From positions 1 to 41,550 of the IMG/VR virus record IMGVR_UViG_3300025102_000077: a stretch of DNA of 41,550 bases; one strand, given 5' to 3'. The position numbers and the translations under genes were made by a program. Positions 17,315 through 23,844 of the stretch are shown one piece after another. Each line of letters opens with the position of its first letter. Positions within the stretch are counted from its first letter, which is position 1. A model generated the notes under the pieces. It was given only the letters and a program-made list of their open reading frames with translations, did no database searches and was not told the origin of the DNA. Source of the DNA: a virus.

Positions 17315-17562
17315 CTATATATAGTAGGTCTATACGAAATACCTAGTTACCACCTATACTTTTGGTGATTCATATACATTTACGCGAACGCCAGATTTAA
17401 GTGTGGGGGTTGTTAAATTATGCTCCAGAATTTGTAGGTTTTTGAAAGAGTCCTGAAGCTGATGGATCTATATGAATCGATTTGTCTACTCCATAACGGT
17501 ACACGCACGCACGACCGCCCTTAATTTAATCTGGAACTGGTATACGTCAATTGAACCAGGAT
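17315..17562. other. Gene-free stretch downstream of tRNA-like RNA
   Basis: Contains the palindrome ACTATATATAGT just after the RNA, a weak CACC/GGTG hairpin near 17358-17375, AGAGTCCTGAAG at 17447-17458 (repeated at 19041-19052), and the first two-part repeat element. I see no open frame with a ribosome site. Confidence 0.5.
17465..17515 (+). repeat. Two-part element copy A
   Basis: GATCT at 17465 and CGCACGAC at 17508, start-to-start 43 bases. The right half lacks the ACA that follows in the other copies. Intergenic. Confidence 0.55.
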
Positions 17563-17589
17563 AAAAAGAAAGAGGGACCGAAGTCCCTC
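17563..17589 (-). terminator. Rho-independent terminator with UUCG loop
   Basis: Minus strand GAGGGAC-TTCG-GTCCCTC followed by TTTCTTTTT. Seven pairs, a stable tetraloop and a U tract; it ends the small-gene operon whose last gene stops at 17613. Confidence 0.9.
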
Positions 17590-17612
17590 CCTCCCTGCGT
17601 ACGATACTGGGC

Positions 17613-18002
17613 TTATATCATAGATTCATAATTAAAGAACCTCTCGCAGTACTCCAACAATGTCTCTTCTTCTTCATTAGTTAATTGAGCAGATGTCCAC
17701 GGTAAGAACCAGTTCTGAAATTGATACTCTGCTCTATCCTCATCCGCATAATATACAATGCGCATAGCGGGACCTCCTCCGCCTAAGGTTATTATGATAG
17801 TTCTCTGGAACTCTACGCCATAATTATCCTCTAAGGATTCTTTTAATTCCTCCGCTCTTTCTTCCTGCTCTTCAGTAGGTACAGGATTCTTGGACATATT
17901 CTCTATGTCCTGAAGCTCATCCAGTTCTAATTTCATGAACTTAATGAAGCGCTTCCCATACTCATCAGCTTCTGCTTGGTGCATCTTCTGTTCAGCTTGC
18001 AT
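17613..18002 (-). CDS. Acidic small protein, 129 aa
   Basis: Start chosen at 18002 (MQAEQKMHQAEADEYG) because AAGAGG is eight bases upstream; the ATG two codons earlier would be only two bases from it. Strongly acidic helices in the first half (LDELQDIENMSKNP, EEQEERAEELKESLED), then a more hydrophobic second half with TIIITLGGGGPAMRIVYYA. Last gene before the terminator. No family recognised. Confidence 0.7.
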   Translation of the reverse strand: MQAEQKMHQAEADEYGKRFIKFMKLELDELQDIENMSKNPVPTEEQEERAEELKESLEDNYGVEFQRTIIITLGGGGPAMRIVYYADEDRAEYQFQNWFLPWTSAQLTNEEEETLLEYCERFFNYESMI

Positions 18003-18129
18003 AATCATTACCTCTTCTTGTAGCTTTCTTGTATTTCATTTCTGTACAGTCTCCGCATACTTGGTATTTTGAGAAGTTAACAAATAAATCCTCATCACTC
18101 CCGCATTCTGTACAACTTTTATAATTCAT
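17992..18129 (-). CDS. Zinc-ribbon microprotein, 45 aa
   Basis: Begins at ATG 18129 overlapping the stop of the 177-aa gene (ATGA), with GGAGG ten bases upstream. CTEC and CGDC, 17 residues apart, form a typical four-Cys ribbon, followed by a basic tail (MKYKKATRRGN). It overlaps the next gene. Probably nucleic-acid or protein binding. Confidence 0.75.
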   Translation of the reverse strand: MNYKSCTECGSDEDLFVNFSKYQVCGDCTEMKYKKATRRGNDYAS

Positions 18130-18659
18130 GTTCTATATACCTCCATGATTCTCATTAAGTTAGTTGCTTTTAAATTATTTAAATTGTAATTATTACTTAA
18201 ACAATTATCCAGGATTTCCATGGTCGTAGCTCTTGCATCAGATAGATTTAAGAACTCTCCCCAGTGGCTTATAGGTTGGATAGTCTCTCCGTTATTCTCT
18301 GGAGTTAATATCGTGTATCTATAACCCTGCTCATATTCTTTATATGAGTAATTCATATTTAAATGGTCTGTATCATCTTTCATGAATCTCATATAATTAT
18401 CTTTATTATGGATCTCCATTAGATATTTATGTCTCATTATAAATAAACGTAGCCCACTCAACCGAAACAATTTAAATGCATTATTCTCAGCATTCTCAAC
18501 GGCATCAATTTCCAATAATGGTAATATCCACGCCATGCCTATGCCGAAGATTTTACCCTCAGCATAAACATTATTATGACGATTGAACCAACGTCCGTTT
18601 AATCTTTTTAACTGCTCTAAATAACTTTTATTATTTGAGTAATGACTAAACAGAAGCAT
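18126..18659 (-). CDS. Hypothetical protein, 177 aa
   Basis: Starts MLLFSHYSNNKSYLEQ with GGAGGAAGA seven bases ahead of the ATG, in the end of the upstream gene. The sequence is rich in Asn, Tyr and Leu, with no membrane segment or recognisable motif. It is one of the larger products of the 18995-17613 operon. Confidence 0.7.
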   Translation of the reverse strand: MLLFSHYSNNKSYLEQLKRLNGRWFNRHNNVYAEGKIFGIGMAWILPLLEIDAVENAENNAFKLFRLSGLRLFIMRHKYLMEIHNKDNYMRFMKDDTDHLNMNYSYKEYEQGYRYTILTPENNGETIQPISHWGEFLNLSDARATTMEILDNCLSNNYNLNNLKATNLMRIMEVYRT

Positions 18660-18660
18660 A

Positions 18661-18789
18661 TTAATCTTCCTCCAATACTTCTACATTTAACGTGATATTC
18701 ATTCCTTTAAGCGGTCCCTCTGTAATCATGATGGTATTCTCATCAACATACTCAGCACAACCCTTAATGATATTTTTTTCTTTGCTCAT
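18661..18789 (-). CDS. Microprotein, 42 aa
   Basis: TAATG overlap with the preceding gene; the 3' end (VLEED) carries GGAGGAAGA, the ribosome site of the 177-aa gene. The core alternates strands (NTIMITEGPLKGMNITLNVE) and may be a small beta barrel. Function unknown. Confidence 0.7.
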   Translation of the reverse strand: MSKEKNIIKGCAEYVDENTIMITEGPLKGMNITLNVEVLEED

Positions 18790-18995
18790 TATTCATCTTC
18801 CTCTAAAGAAAGATTTATATCGGATGCTATTTCACGGAGTCGAAAATATATGGCTCTATATCCTGCCTTGTTTCTGCTCCCGATTCCTAGCATCTGATTA
18901 GCTCTGGTCATGTCCGCCCCGATTCTTATTCCGAAACGTTCTATATCACTCCAAGCATCTTCACGGATGTCGTGAAGCTCCTGCAATTCATCCAC
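18789..18995 (-). CDS. Operon-head small protein, 68 aa (GTG start)
   Basis: GTG at 18995 follows AGGAGGTAC by TAA; the nearby ATG is out of frame and soon meets a stop. The protein (MDELQELHDIREDAWSDIER) is a helical, charged product containing NQMLGIGSRNKAGYRAIYFRLR, which could be a DNA-binding helix pair. It is the first gene of the 18995-17613 operon, and its ribosome site contains GGAGGUAC, complementary to the RNA at 25951. Confidence 0.7.
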   Translation of the reverse strand: MDELQELHDIREDAWSDIERFGIRIGADMTRANQMLGIGSRNKAGYRAIYFRLREIASDINLSLEEDE

Positions 18996-19029
18996 TTAGT
19001 ACCTCCTTATTAATTAAATAGATACTCAT

Positions 19030-19058
19030 ATTATTGCAGAAGAGTCCTGAAGAATCAA
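19030..19058 (-). promoter_or_regulatory. Promoter of 18995-17613 operon
   Basis: Minus strand TTGATT (19053-19058), 17-base spacer, AATAAT (19030-19035); start near 19023, giving a ~28-base leader with AGGAGGTAC. The spacer contains AGAGTCCTGAAG (plus sense), also found at 17447. Confidence 0.5.
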
Positions 19059-19076
19059 ACTTTAAAATTATTCCTG

Positions 19077-19129
19077 GATCTCAATTTATTTTAAATATAA
19101 ATTTGCCACGCATTATCGCACGACACACA
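19077..19129 (+). repeat. Two-part element copy B
   Basis: GATCT at 19077 and CGCACGACACACA from 19117, 40 bases apart. AT-rich between. Intergenic, upstream of the promoter for 18995. Confidence 0.65.
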
Positions 19130-19164
19130 AAAGCCGTAGGTAAATCGGATAAACCTACGGCTTT
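19130..19164 (-). terminator. Strong hairpin, probable terminator
   Basis: AAAGCCGTAGGT pairs perfectly with ACCTACGGCTTT over 12 bases with an 11-base loop. On the minus strand it follows the operon that ends at 19204; the U tract is short (TTT then TGTGTG), so termination may be partial. Confidence 0.6.
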
Positions 19165-19170
19165 GCGTTT

Positions 19171-19201
19171 AGCGTGGTTATGTGCGGACCACAACCATGC
19201 T
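19171..19201 (-). other. Second hairpin after 19204 gene
   Basis: AGCGTGGTT and AACCATGCT pair over nine positions with one G-U, three bases from the stop of the 123-aa gene. No U tract; perhaps a 3' stability structure acting with the adjacent terminator. Confidence 0.45.
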
Positions 19202-19203
19202 AA

Positions 19204-19575
19204 TTATTTGTTAAGCGGGGTACCATTCTCCTCATAATAAGAATCAATTTGCAATTCCATTTCTTTTTCAGCTCTTTGCAACACAACTATTAATTCACTT
19301 AATTTATTTTTATTTTTTATGTACCTATCTATGAGGGGAGTCTCGTCATTTAAAGGATACCAATTTTCTAAGTGTAGTTCAGATGAACCATAAACTAATG
19401 CACCACCAACATTTACTCTAGTGTTTAATGTCTTTGTACTTTGAAATGTACGAGTGCTATCAGTTTCTATAACTGATTTTTCTACTAGCTCATTGTACGC
19501 ACCAACTCTTTCACTCTCAGTTGTATTATTCTTGTCACTAAGAATATCTCGTAGTGTTTGTTTAATATCTAACAT
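19204..19575 (-). CDS. Hypothetical protein, 123 aa
   Basis: Starts MLDIKQTLRDILSDKN one base after the previous stop. It resembles small conserved phage proteins with a helical start, a central strand region (NTRVNVGGALVYGSSELHL), then a Lys/Glu helix at the C terminus. The middle segment looks like a small fold rather than random coil, but I cannot name it. Last gene of the 20555-19204 operon. Confidence 0.7.
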   Translation of the reverse strand: MLDIKQTLRDILSDKNNTTESERVGAYNELVEKSVIETDSTRTFQSTKTLNTRVNVGGALVYGSSELHLENWYPLNDETPLIDRYIKNKNKLSELIVVLQRAEKEMELQIDSYYEENGTPLNK

Positions 19576-19764
19576 TTATTTTACCTCCATATTTTTCTGC
19601 GTCTCTTTTAGTTTACCTAAGATAGTATTTAATTCTGAATCTAAATCAGAAACATTATTTATAGCATCCTCTATGTTGCTTGAAGCATTGTGTAAATCTG
19701 CGTCCATGCTTTCAAACGTACTGATTAGCTCTTCTATTTTTTTAATTAGCTCTGTTATTTTCAT
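19576..19764 (-). CDS. Coiled-coil small protein, 62 aa
   Basis: MKITELIKKIEELISTFE continues with regular Ile/Leu heptads to the end; almost certainly a coiled coil. ATGA overlap with the preceding gene, whose end (KEDR) carries AAGGAGGACAG as ribosome site. Confidence 0.75.
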   Translation of the reverse strand: MKITELIKKIEELISTFESMDADLHNASSNIEDAINNVSDLDSELNTILGKLKETQKNMEVK

Positions 19765-19916
19765 CTGTCCTCCTTAAGAACTTTTACAACTGTCTCTTCA
19801 GGACAATCTGAATATGGAAACTGTTCTTGCTCTTCACACAAACAAAAGTTAAATTCTTGCACTTGTGTTTTGTGTGTAAGGTTAGCCATGTCTTGCCAAC
19901 TGTGGGATTTATTCAT
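19761..19916 (-). CDS. Microprotein, 51 aa
   Basis: ATG at 19916 overlaps the preceding stop (ATGA). MNKSHSWQDMANLTHKTQ leads to CLCEEQEQFPYSDC, a possible three-Cys metal site, and a final ETVVKVLKEDR. Read between two overlapping neighbours; function unknown. Confidence 0.7.
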   Translation of the reverse strand: MNKSHSWQDMANLTHKTQVQEFNFCLCEEQEQFPYSDCPEETVVKVLKEDR

Positions 19917-20125
19917 AACTGGACTCCTCTCATGTTCAACTCTTGTTTTAATGTATGTATTGATAACTTTCCATGTCTTAGCATAATGAAAGATACCTTA
20001 GTCAGAAACTTTGTCTTTGTTTCTTTGTCGATTTCACTCCATCCAGATAGTTCCGCTTCCAACTGTTGGAATACGGATTCTGAAAAAGTTACTAACAATC
20101 CTCTTAAGTCTTTTTCATCTATCAT
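19913..20125 (-). CDS. Hypothetical protein, 70 aa
   Basis: TAATG overlap with the 43-aa gene, AAGGAAA ahead. Amphipathic helices (KDLRGLLVTFSESVFQQLEA) and no motif. Part of the 20555 operon. Confidence 0.65.
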   Translation of the reverse strand: MIDEKDLRGLLVTFSESVFQQLEAELSGWSEIDKETKTKFLTKVSFIMLRHGKLSIHTLKQELNMRGVQL

Positions 20126-20256
20126 TATTTTCCTTTCACTATTTTGTTTACTCTTGTATATAAGTCATCATATTTTTGTAATAGTTCATCTTCGGTATGT
20201 TCATCACATCTGAACACACCCTCTAATATTTCTATTATTTGTTCATCTACTTTCAT
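20125..20256 (-). CDS. Microprotein, 43 aa
   Basis: ATGA overlap with the 100-aa gene, whose Glu-Glu-Glu end supplies GGGAGGAAGA. Two short acidic helices, one Cys, one His. Function unknown. Confidence 0.7.
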   Translation of the reverse strand: MKVDEQIIEILEGVFRCDEHTEDELLQKYDDLYTRVNKIVKGK

Positions 20257-20555
20257 TCTTCCTCCCACTTTTCCATTTCATTAGACCATGAATTTACACC
20301 TCTATCTGAAAGCAATTCAAGTGCAACGTCTAGTCCTCTGCGCAAATATTTTTCATCTGATATTGCATCTAAAGATAAGACTCTAATTCTACAATCATTC
20401 AACCAAGAATATATTTCATTTCTTAATGCCATATACAATTCCAAGTCTGTTGGAATTTCATCTTGCCAGTTGTCTGAATGTGCGTTAAGGAAACTTGTTC
20501 CTAAATACGTCTTATCCACTTCAATATCTAAAGCGAATCGTTTTCTATATATCAT
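20253..20555 (-). CDS. Operon-head protein, 100 aa
   Basis: First gene of the 20555-19204 operon, ATG preceded by AGGAGGTACTAA. MIYRKRFALDIEVDKTYLG starts a strand-rich domain, followed by helices with DCRIRVLSLDAISDEKYLRRG and an EKWEEE end. The ribosome site includes GGAGGUAC, complementary to the RNA at 25951. No family recognised. Confidence 0.7.
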   Translation of the reverse strand: MIYRKRFALDIEVDKTYLGTSFLNAHSDNWQDEIPTDLELYMALRNEIYSWLNDCRIRVLSLDAISDEKYLRRGLDVALELLSDRGVNSWSNEMEKWEEE

Positions 20556-20698
20556 TTAGTACCTCCTATTTAATACTTAAAGATACCACACATTCACAAA
20601 CAAACAAACAATATATTTATATATTGGACATTGTCCAGGATCTTAATTAATATAAAAATTAGAAATGCGTAAATACATGCGCACGACACACATAAATA
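20556..20698. promoter_or_regulatory. Divergent promoter region
   Basis: Minus direction: TGGTATCTT around 20582-20591 as extended -10, with TTGTTT repeats (a CAAA tetranucleotide run on the plus strand) at -35 spacing. Plus direction: TTGGAC at 20624 and TAATAT at 20648, spacer 18. The perfect palindrome TGGACATTGTCCA (20625-20637) overlaps the plus -35 and is a strong operator candidate. Confidence 0.55.
20639..20692 (+). repeat. Two-part element copy C
   Basis: GATCT at 20639, CGCACGACACACA from 20680, 41 apart. Lies in the leader of the plus-strand cassette. Confidence 0.65.
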
Positions 20699-20708
20699 GG
20701 AGGTACAT

Positions 20709-21119
20709 GTGAGCAAGAACATTGCAAAAATATTAGATACTTATTTGTTTGACAAAGATAATGTTGAAGAAAGTACAACTATAAGTAATGAAGAATGGAT
20801 AAGAAAGTACAAGCCAATTGCAAATACTAATGATGAAAATCATAATTATTACAATGCTGATGGACAATTAGTACATGGTTGGTTTGATTACAGTACAGAA
20901 GAAGAAAGAAATTATCTTAAATCTATACCAGAGAATAGATTGTGGACCGAGATACATTCAAGCGGTAGTTTTGAGGGAATCGTTGCAGGTGCAGTAGCAT
21001 TTGATAGATTAGAATACTACATTACAGAAATACCATGGGAAAATAATGGCATAGAAGTTGATTATCATATTGAGTGTAAAGAAGAATATCCAGATTGTTG
21101 TCAGGACGAGGAGGAATAA
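20709..21119 (+). CDS. First gene of plus-strand cassette, 136 aa (GTG start)
   Basis: GTG at 20709 follows AGGAGGTACAT; the overlapping ATG meets a stop at once. MSKNIAKILDTYLFDK begins a mixed protein with ADGQLVHGWFDYSTEEERN and ends in CCQDEEE. The ten bases GGAGGTACAT just before the GTG are perfectly complementary to AUGUACCUCC in the RNA at 25951. The terminal GAGGAGGAA is the ribosome site of the next gene. Function unknown. Confidence 0.75.
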   Translation: MSKNIAKILDTYLFDKDNVEESTTISNEEWIRKYKPIANTNDENHNYYNADGQLVHGWFDYSTEEERNYLKSIPENRLWTEIHSSGSFEGIVAGAVAFDRLEYYITEIPWENNGIEVDYHIECKEEYPDCCQDEEE

Positions 21120-21376
21120 TGAATAAATATTGGTGGATAATTAGAACTGATGATAATTTAGGTTTGCCGTACGATACTTTTATTAAGTGGTACAACATAC
21201 CTAAATTAGTTTACTGGTTAATTAAATATGAATATAGTCAAGCAAACTATTGGTGTACCTTTACTTGGGTAGATATAGATAGCAATATAGGAGAGAGTAG
21301 TTTATTTGTATTAGCTGAAATGAAAAACAAATTGATAAGAGAATTTAATTCTATTGAAGTAGAGGAGGAAGAATGA
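21119..21376 (+). CDS. Cassette protein 2, 85 aa
   Basis: TAATG overlap with the previous gene. Trp/Tyr-rich (MNKYWWIIRTDDNLG, YEYSQANYWCTFTW), strand-forming, ends EVEEEE. No family recognised. Confidence 0.7.
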   Translation: MNKYWWIIRTDDNLGLPYDTFIKWYNIPKLVYWLIKYEYSQANYWCTFTWVDIDSNIGESSLFVLAEMKNKLIREFNSIEVEEEE

Positions 21377-21504
21377 GTTTTGTTAATCAAATAGATTGGA
21401 CTTGTGGTTGTATGCGAATGACAGAGTTTGATTATAGAAGTGGTAAAGAACGAACAGTAGGTAGAAGTTATTGCAGAAAACAAGATTGCGATAGGAGGAA
21501 GTAA
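21373..21504 (+). CDS. Cassette protein 3, Cys-rich, 43 aa
   Basis: ATGA overlap with the previous gene. MSFVNQIDWTCGCMRM and CRKQDC provide four Cys, with basic residues between: a small zinc module. AGGAGGAAG at its end precedes the next ATG. Confidence 0.72.
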   Translation: MSFVNQIDWTCGCMRMTEFDYRSGKERTVGRSYCRKQDCDRRK

Positions 21505-21758
21505 TGCCAGGAATAGATACAGAAGAATTAGATAGTTGTTGTGAGATTTTATTTGGACATACAGATTGGGAATTTGTAGAGGACAAAGACACACACATAA
21601 CAATTAAATTTAATGTAGAAGATACAAGAGAGGAAGAAAGACAAAAAACATATAAGATATTAGTAAAGTTTGATGCGACTGATGAAAAAGATGCAGAAGA
21701 TTTCGTTTACGATATGCAACCTAAAGATTGGTTACAACATTTAGAGGAGGAAGAATAA
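21504..21758 (+). CDS. Cassette protein 4, acidic, 84 aa
   Basis: TAATG overlap. Pattern is strand-helix-strand: WEFVEDKDTHITIKFN, YKILVKFDATDEKDAEDFVY, ending in LEEEE. Very acidic; could be a DNA-mimic-like protein, but that is only a thought from charge. Confidence 0.7.
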   Translation: MPGIDTEELDSCCEILFGHTDWEFVEDKDTHITIKFNVEDTREEERQKTYKILVKFDATDEKDAEDFVYDMQPKDWLQHLEEEE

Positions 21759-21883
21759 TGACTAAATTTAATATCTATGAAATTAGTGAAGAAGATATTT
21801 GTTGCACAATAGGTGTAGATTTCGCACCATATAAGTTACCAATAGATTGTGATTGTGAGGAGGAAGAATACAATGCCAAATAA
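21758..21883 (+). CDS. Cassette protein 5, 41 aa
   Basis: TAATG overlap. MTKFNIYEISEEDICC, then DCDCEEEE and a short tail that overlaps the next start by 11 bases. Cys pairs suggest metal binding. Confidence 0.65.
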   Translation: MTKFNIYEISEEDICCTIGVDFAPYKLPIDCDCEEEEYNAK

Positions 21884-22034
21884 TAGTAGACAACGATTAA
21901 AAAAATTAATCGAAATTGTACAAGCAGAATTAGAGATAGACAAATCTGCAATGTTAGGTAAAGATATTTACTGGGACAGAGGATATATAGCAGGTTTAGA
22001 ACACGCTATAACAGTAATAAAGGAGGAAGAATAA
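21873..22034 (+). CDS. Cassette protein 6, 53 aa
   Basis: ATG at 21873 preceded by GAGGAGGAAGAATACA; this start is favoured over upstream in-frame TTG codons. Helical: RQRLKKLIEIVQAELEIDK, then GYIAGLEHAITVIKEEE, resembling short phage helical hairpins. Function unknown. Confidence 0.7.
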   Translation: MPNNSRQRLKKLIEIVQAELEIDKSAMLGKDIYWDRGYIAGLEHAITVIKEEE

Positions 22035-22168
22035 TGAAAGATAATCCATTTGATAAAGAGGGTTTCAAGATTGATTCTCCAGAAGCTAAAGAAATGATTA
22101 TGAAAGTAATGTTAAACAAACACAATAATCCAGATGAGGATTTTAATTTATTTCAAGAGGAGGAATAA
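22034..22168 (+). CDS. Cassette protein 7, 44 aa
   Basis: TAATG overlap. MKDNPFDKEGFKIDSPEA, one central helix, ends FQEEE. No Cys. Function unknown. Confidence 0.68.
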   Translation: MKDNPFDKEGFKIDSPEAKEMIMKVMLNKHNNPDEDFNLFQEEE

Positions 22169-22302
22169 TGTTAAAATTAGGAGAGATTATACAAGTAGGA
22201 GATGAACTAGATGGTGCAACCTTATGTGACTGGTGCAACATGCACTTCAAAGGAGACGGAAATTTGGAGAGGTGTAATGATTGTTGGGAGGAGAGTAGAT
22301 GA
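22168..22302 (+). CDS. Cassette protein 8, zinc ribbon, 44 aa
   Basis: TAATG overlap. CDWC and CNDC, 13 residues apart, form a clear four-Cys ribbon after a short strand domain. GGGAGGAG near the end precedes the next ATG. Confidence 0.74.
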   Translation: MLKLGEIIQVGDELDGATLCDWCNMHFKGDGNLERCNDCWEESR

Positions 22303-22481
22303 TTTGCAAAGTGTGTGGCAATTGGATAGCTCCGCAATTAACTGATTGTTTTGTATGTGGTCCCAATCCAATTGATCTAAATTTTAAGAAGATTAAAAAA
22401 GAAGATAAGAATCGCACGACACAGTACGAGTACTGGTACGACTCTAAAGGTAGAGTTGTAGGTAAGGAGAAGATAGAGTGA
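22299..22481 (+). CDS. Cassette protein 9, zinc ribbon, 60 aa
   Basis: ATGA overlap. CKVC and CFVC in the first 20 residues, then a basic linker and TTQYEYWYDSKGRVVG. Contains the right half of two-part element copy D within its codons, so the DNA motif is kept even where it costs coding freedom. Confidence 0.74.
   Translation: MICKVCGNWIAPQLTDCFVCGPNPIDLNFKKIKKEDKNRTTQYEYWYDSKGRVVGKEKIE
22374..22423 (+). repeat. Two-part element copy D
   Basis: GATCT at 22374, CGCACGACACA from 22413, 39 apart. Entirely inside the 60-aa gene. Confidence 0.6.
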
Positions 22482-22645
22482 GCGACATATACAAAGAGTA
22501 TAAAAAGTTAGAGCAAGAGCATTATAAGTTAGAGCAGAGAATTTATTATCTTGAACAAGAAATTACTGGATTAGATTTTGAAAATTCAGAAGCATTTGAT
22601 AAAGTAGAACAGAAAATGAACGAACAATTTGGAGAGGAGGAGTAA
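22478..22645 (+). CDS. Cassette protein 10, coiled coil, 55 aa (GTG start)
   Basis: GTGA overlap with the previous stop, AAGGAGAAG upstream. Leu/Tyr/Glu heptads across the whole length (YKKLEQEHYKLEQRIYYLEQ), ends GEEE. A dimeric or trimeric coiled coil. Confidence 0.72.
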   Translation: MSDIYKEYKKLEQEHYKLEQRIYYLEQEITGLDFENSEAFDKVEQKMNEQFGEEE

Positions 22646-22827
22646 TGGCTAAAATAATTATTCATGCTTACACACAAGATGAAAATAATCCACACCTACC
22701 TAAATACGCAGACCTATTTGTAGCGTTAAAAGATACTTTAGGAGGTTATGTAGGTTGGATTGACTGTGTTGATACAACAAACAAAACTACATTTGAATAC
22801 GAGGATAAACTAGAGGAGGAAGAATGA
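22645..22827 (+). CDS. Cassette protein 11, 60 aa
   Basis: TAATG overlap. MAKIIIHAYTQDENN starts a strand-rich fold with TLGGYVGWIDCVDTTNKTT; ends LEEEE. Looks compact; unknown. Confidence 0.7.
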   Translation: MAKIIIHAYTQDENNPHLPKYADLFVALKDTLGGYVGWIDCVDTTNKTTFEYEDKLEEEE

Positions 22828-22964
22828 GACTATATACATGGGATGTCTTTGAACACTTAAGAAAATGTGATTCAGAGGACCACCTAATAGACGTAATAGC
22901 GATAGCAGAAACTAGATTGTATACAATCAGAAAGGAGCAAGGTTATTGTGAGTGGAATTATTAA
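22824..22964 (+). CDS. Cassette protein 12, 46 aa
   Basis: ATGA overlap. MRLYTWDVFEHLRKCDSED, then a hydrophobic helix IDVIAIAETRLYTIRKEQ. One of the few cassette members without a Glu-run end. Confidence 0.68.
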   Translation: MRLYTWDVFEHLRKCDSEDHLIDVIAIAETRLYTIRKEQGYCEWNY

Positions 22965-23140
22965 TGAGGTGTAATTACTGCATGGATGGTACGAGCTTTA
23001 TGAAAGGAGAAGTAAATGTCTCTAGCTATGGAGGAACATACCATAAACCATGTTATGAAGAACACATGAAACCGATACACGACCATTACAAAAATGGAGG
23101 TACATGGCAAACTTTACTTAAGGATGTGTACGGAGAATAA
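22964..23140 (+). CDS. Cassette protein 13, zinc finger, 58 aa
   Basis: Start at the TAATG overlap; an in-frame GTG four codons earlier is possible. CNYC, then HKPCYEEHMKPIHDHY gives Cys and His ligands in a LIM-like arrangement. Last cassette gene; a terminator follows 22 bases later. Confidence 0.72.
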   Translation: MRCNYCMDGTSFMKGEVNVSSYGGTYHKPCYEEHMKPIHDHYKNGGTWQTLLKDVYGE

Positions 23141-23160
23141 TTAACGTATGTTATTGAGGA

Positions 23161-23400
23161 TTAAGCGAGGAAGTTCCTCGCTTTTTCTTTTGTGTTTATT
23201 GGATTGTTAAACTCCGCTCTCTTTTTAACCTTGTCATCATCTTCACAGGGCAGTCCGTCATAGTGATGCATGAACTTTCTATTACAAACCAAACATGGTT
23301 CATGCCTATTGTACTGAAAATCAACTACCGCCATCAATGATTGTAATTGTAAAGCGATCTTCCTCGCCTGTATATCTATATGTTTATCTATATCACGCAC
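23161..23400 (-). CDS. Small protein with CxxC, 79 aa
   Basis: CLVCNRKFMHHYDGLPC gives three Cys and two His for a zinc site in an otherwise helical basic protein. The GTG start at 23400 falls inside copy E of the two-part element and lacks a good ribosome site; an internal TTG or ATG (MAVVDFQYNRHEP) is possible. Its last codons are the 3' terminator hairpin of the opposing cassette. Real but start uncertain. Confidence 0.55.
   Translation of the reverse strand: MRDIDKHIDIQARKIALQLQSLMAVVDFQYNRHEPCLVCNRKFMHHYDGLPCEDDDKVKKRAEFNNPINTKEKARNFLA
23163..23190 (+). terminator. Terminator of plus-strand cassette
   Basis: AAGCGAGGA and TCCTCGCTT with a three-base loop, then TTTCTTTTG. The hairpin also encodes KARNFLA of the minus-strand gene; no U tract on that strand. 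Confidence 0.85.
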
Positions 23401-23408
23401 GACACATG
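23356..23408 (+). repeat. Two-part element copy E
   Basis: GATCT at 23356, CGCACGACACATG from 23396, 40 apart. In the start region of the 79-aa gene. Confidence 0.65.
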
Positions 23409-23435
23409 TGTTTTAAATTTATCGCACGACACATG
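23385..23435 (+). repeat. Two-part element copy F
   Basis: CGCACGACACATG from 23423, 27 bases after copy E; left half degenerate (TATCT at 23385, 38 apart). E and F are therefore a tandem pair sharing CGCACGACACATGT. Confidence 0.6.
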
Positions 23436-23819
23436 TCATGAGGTAGGTACCGTTTTCCAAAATGGTTCGTCAAAAAATTCATTCCCTTTCCTGGATTCAA
23501 TTATTTCACAAAAAGTTTCTAACGGTAAACATACTACAATAGGTACACCGTCTGGTTGTCTTTTGTTTTTATCTGTTTTAACTAATCGTTTCCATATAAG
23601 TGCAGTAAAATCTGATTTAGATTTTTTAATTGCTTTAGCTAGTTCTCTTGTTACGTTTAAGGATTGTCTGGCTTTGCATTCAACAAAGAACTCAATGCCA
23701 TTCCATTTAAAAACCACATCTCCTCTATCGTACTTACCTCCCTCTGGTAATCTTTCTCCTCCTAGCAATTTTGCTACGAAAGTTTCTAACCTCGTACCCT
23801 GTTGTTTTGGTTTGTTCAT
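23436..23819 (-). CDS. PD-(D/E)XK nuclease, Holliday-junction-resolvase-like, 127 aa
   Basis: MNKPKQQGTRLETFVAKLLG supplies the N-terminal Glu, RGDVVF the Asp and FFVECKARQSL the ExK of the PD-(D/E)XK nuclease core, in the order and spacing of small resolvase-like enzymes. A later KSDFTALIWKRLVK strand is compatible. Expected to cut branched DNA during recombination or before packaging. It lies in the same operon as the Rad52-like annealing protein, which supports a recombination role. ATG has GGAAAG upstream. Confidence 0.78.
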   Translation of the reverse strand: MNKPKQQGTRLETFVAKLLGGERLPEGGKYDRGDVVFKWNGIEFFVECKARQSLNVTRELAKAIKKSKSDFTALIWKRLVKTDKNKRQPDGVPIVVCLPLETFCEIIESRKGNEFFDEPFWKTVPTS

Positions 23820-23844
23820 TCATACTTTCCGACTGCCTTTGTGT

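Noticed and set aside
21247-21603. Minus-strand frames opposite the plus-strand cassette
   Set aside because: They oppose a chain of overlapping SD-driven genes and lack ribosome sites.
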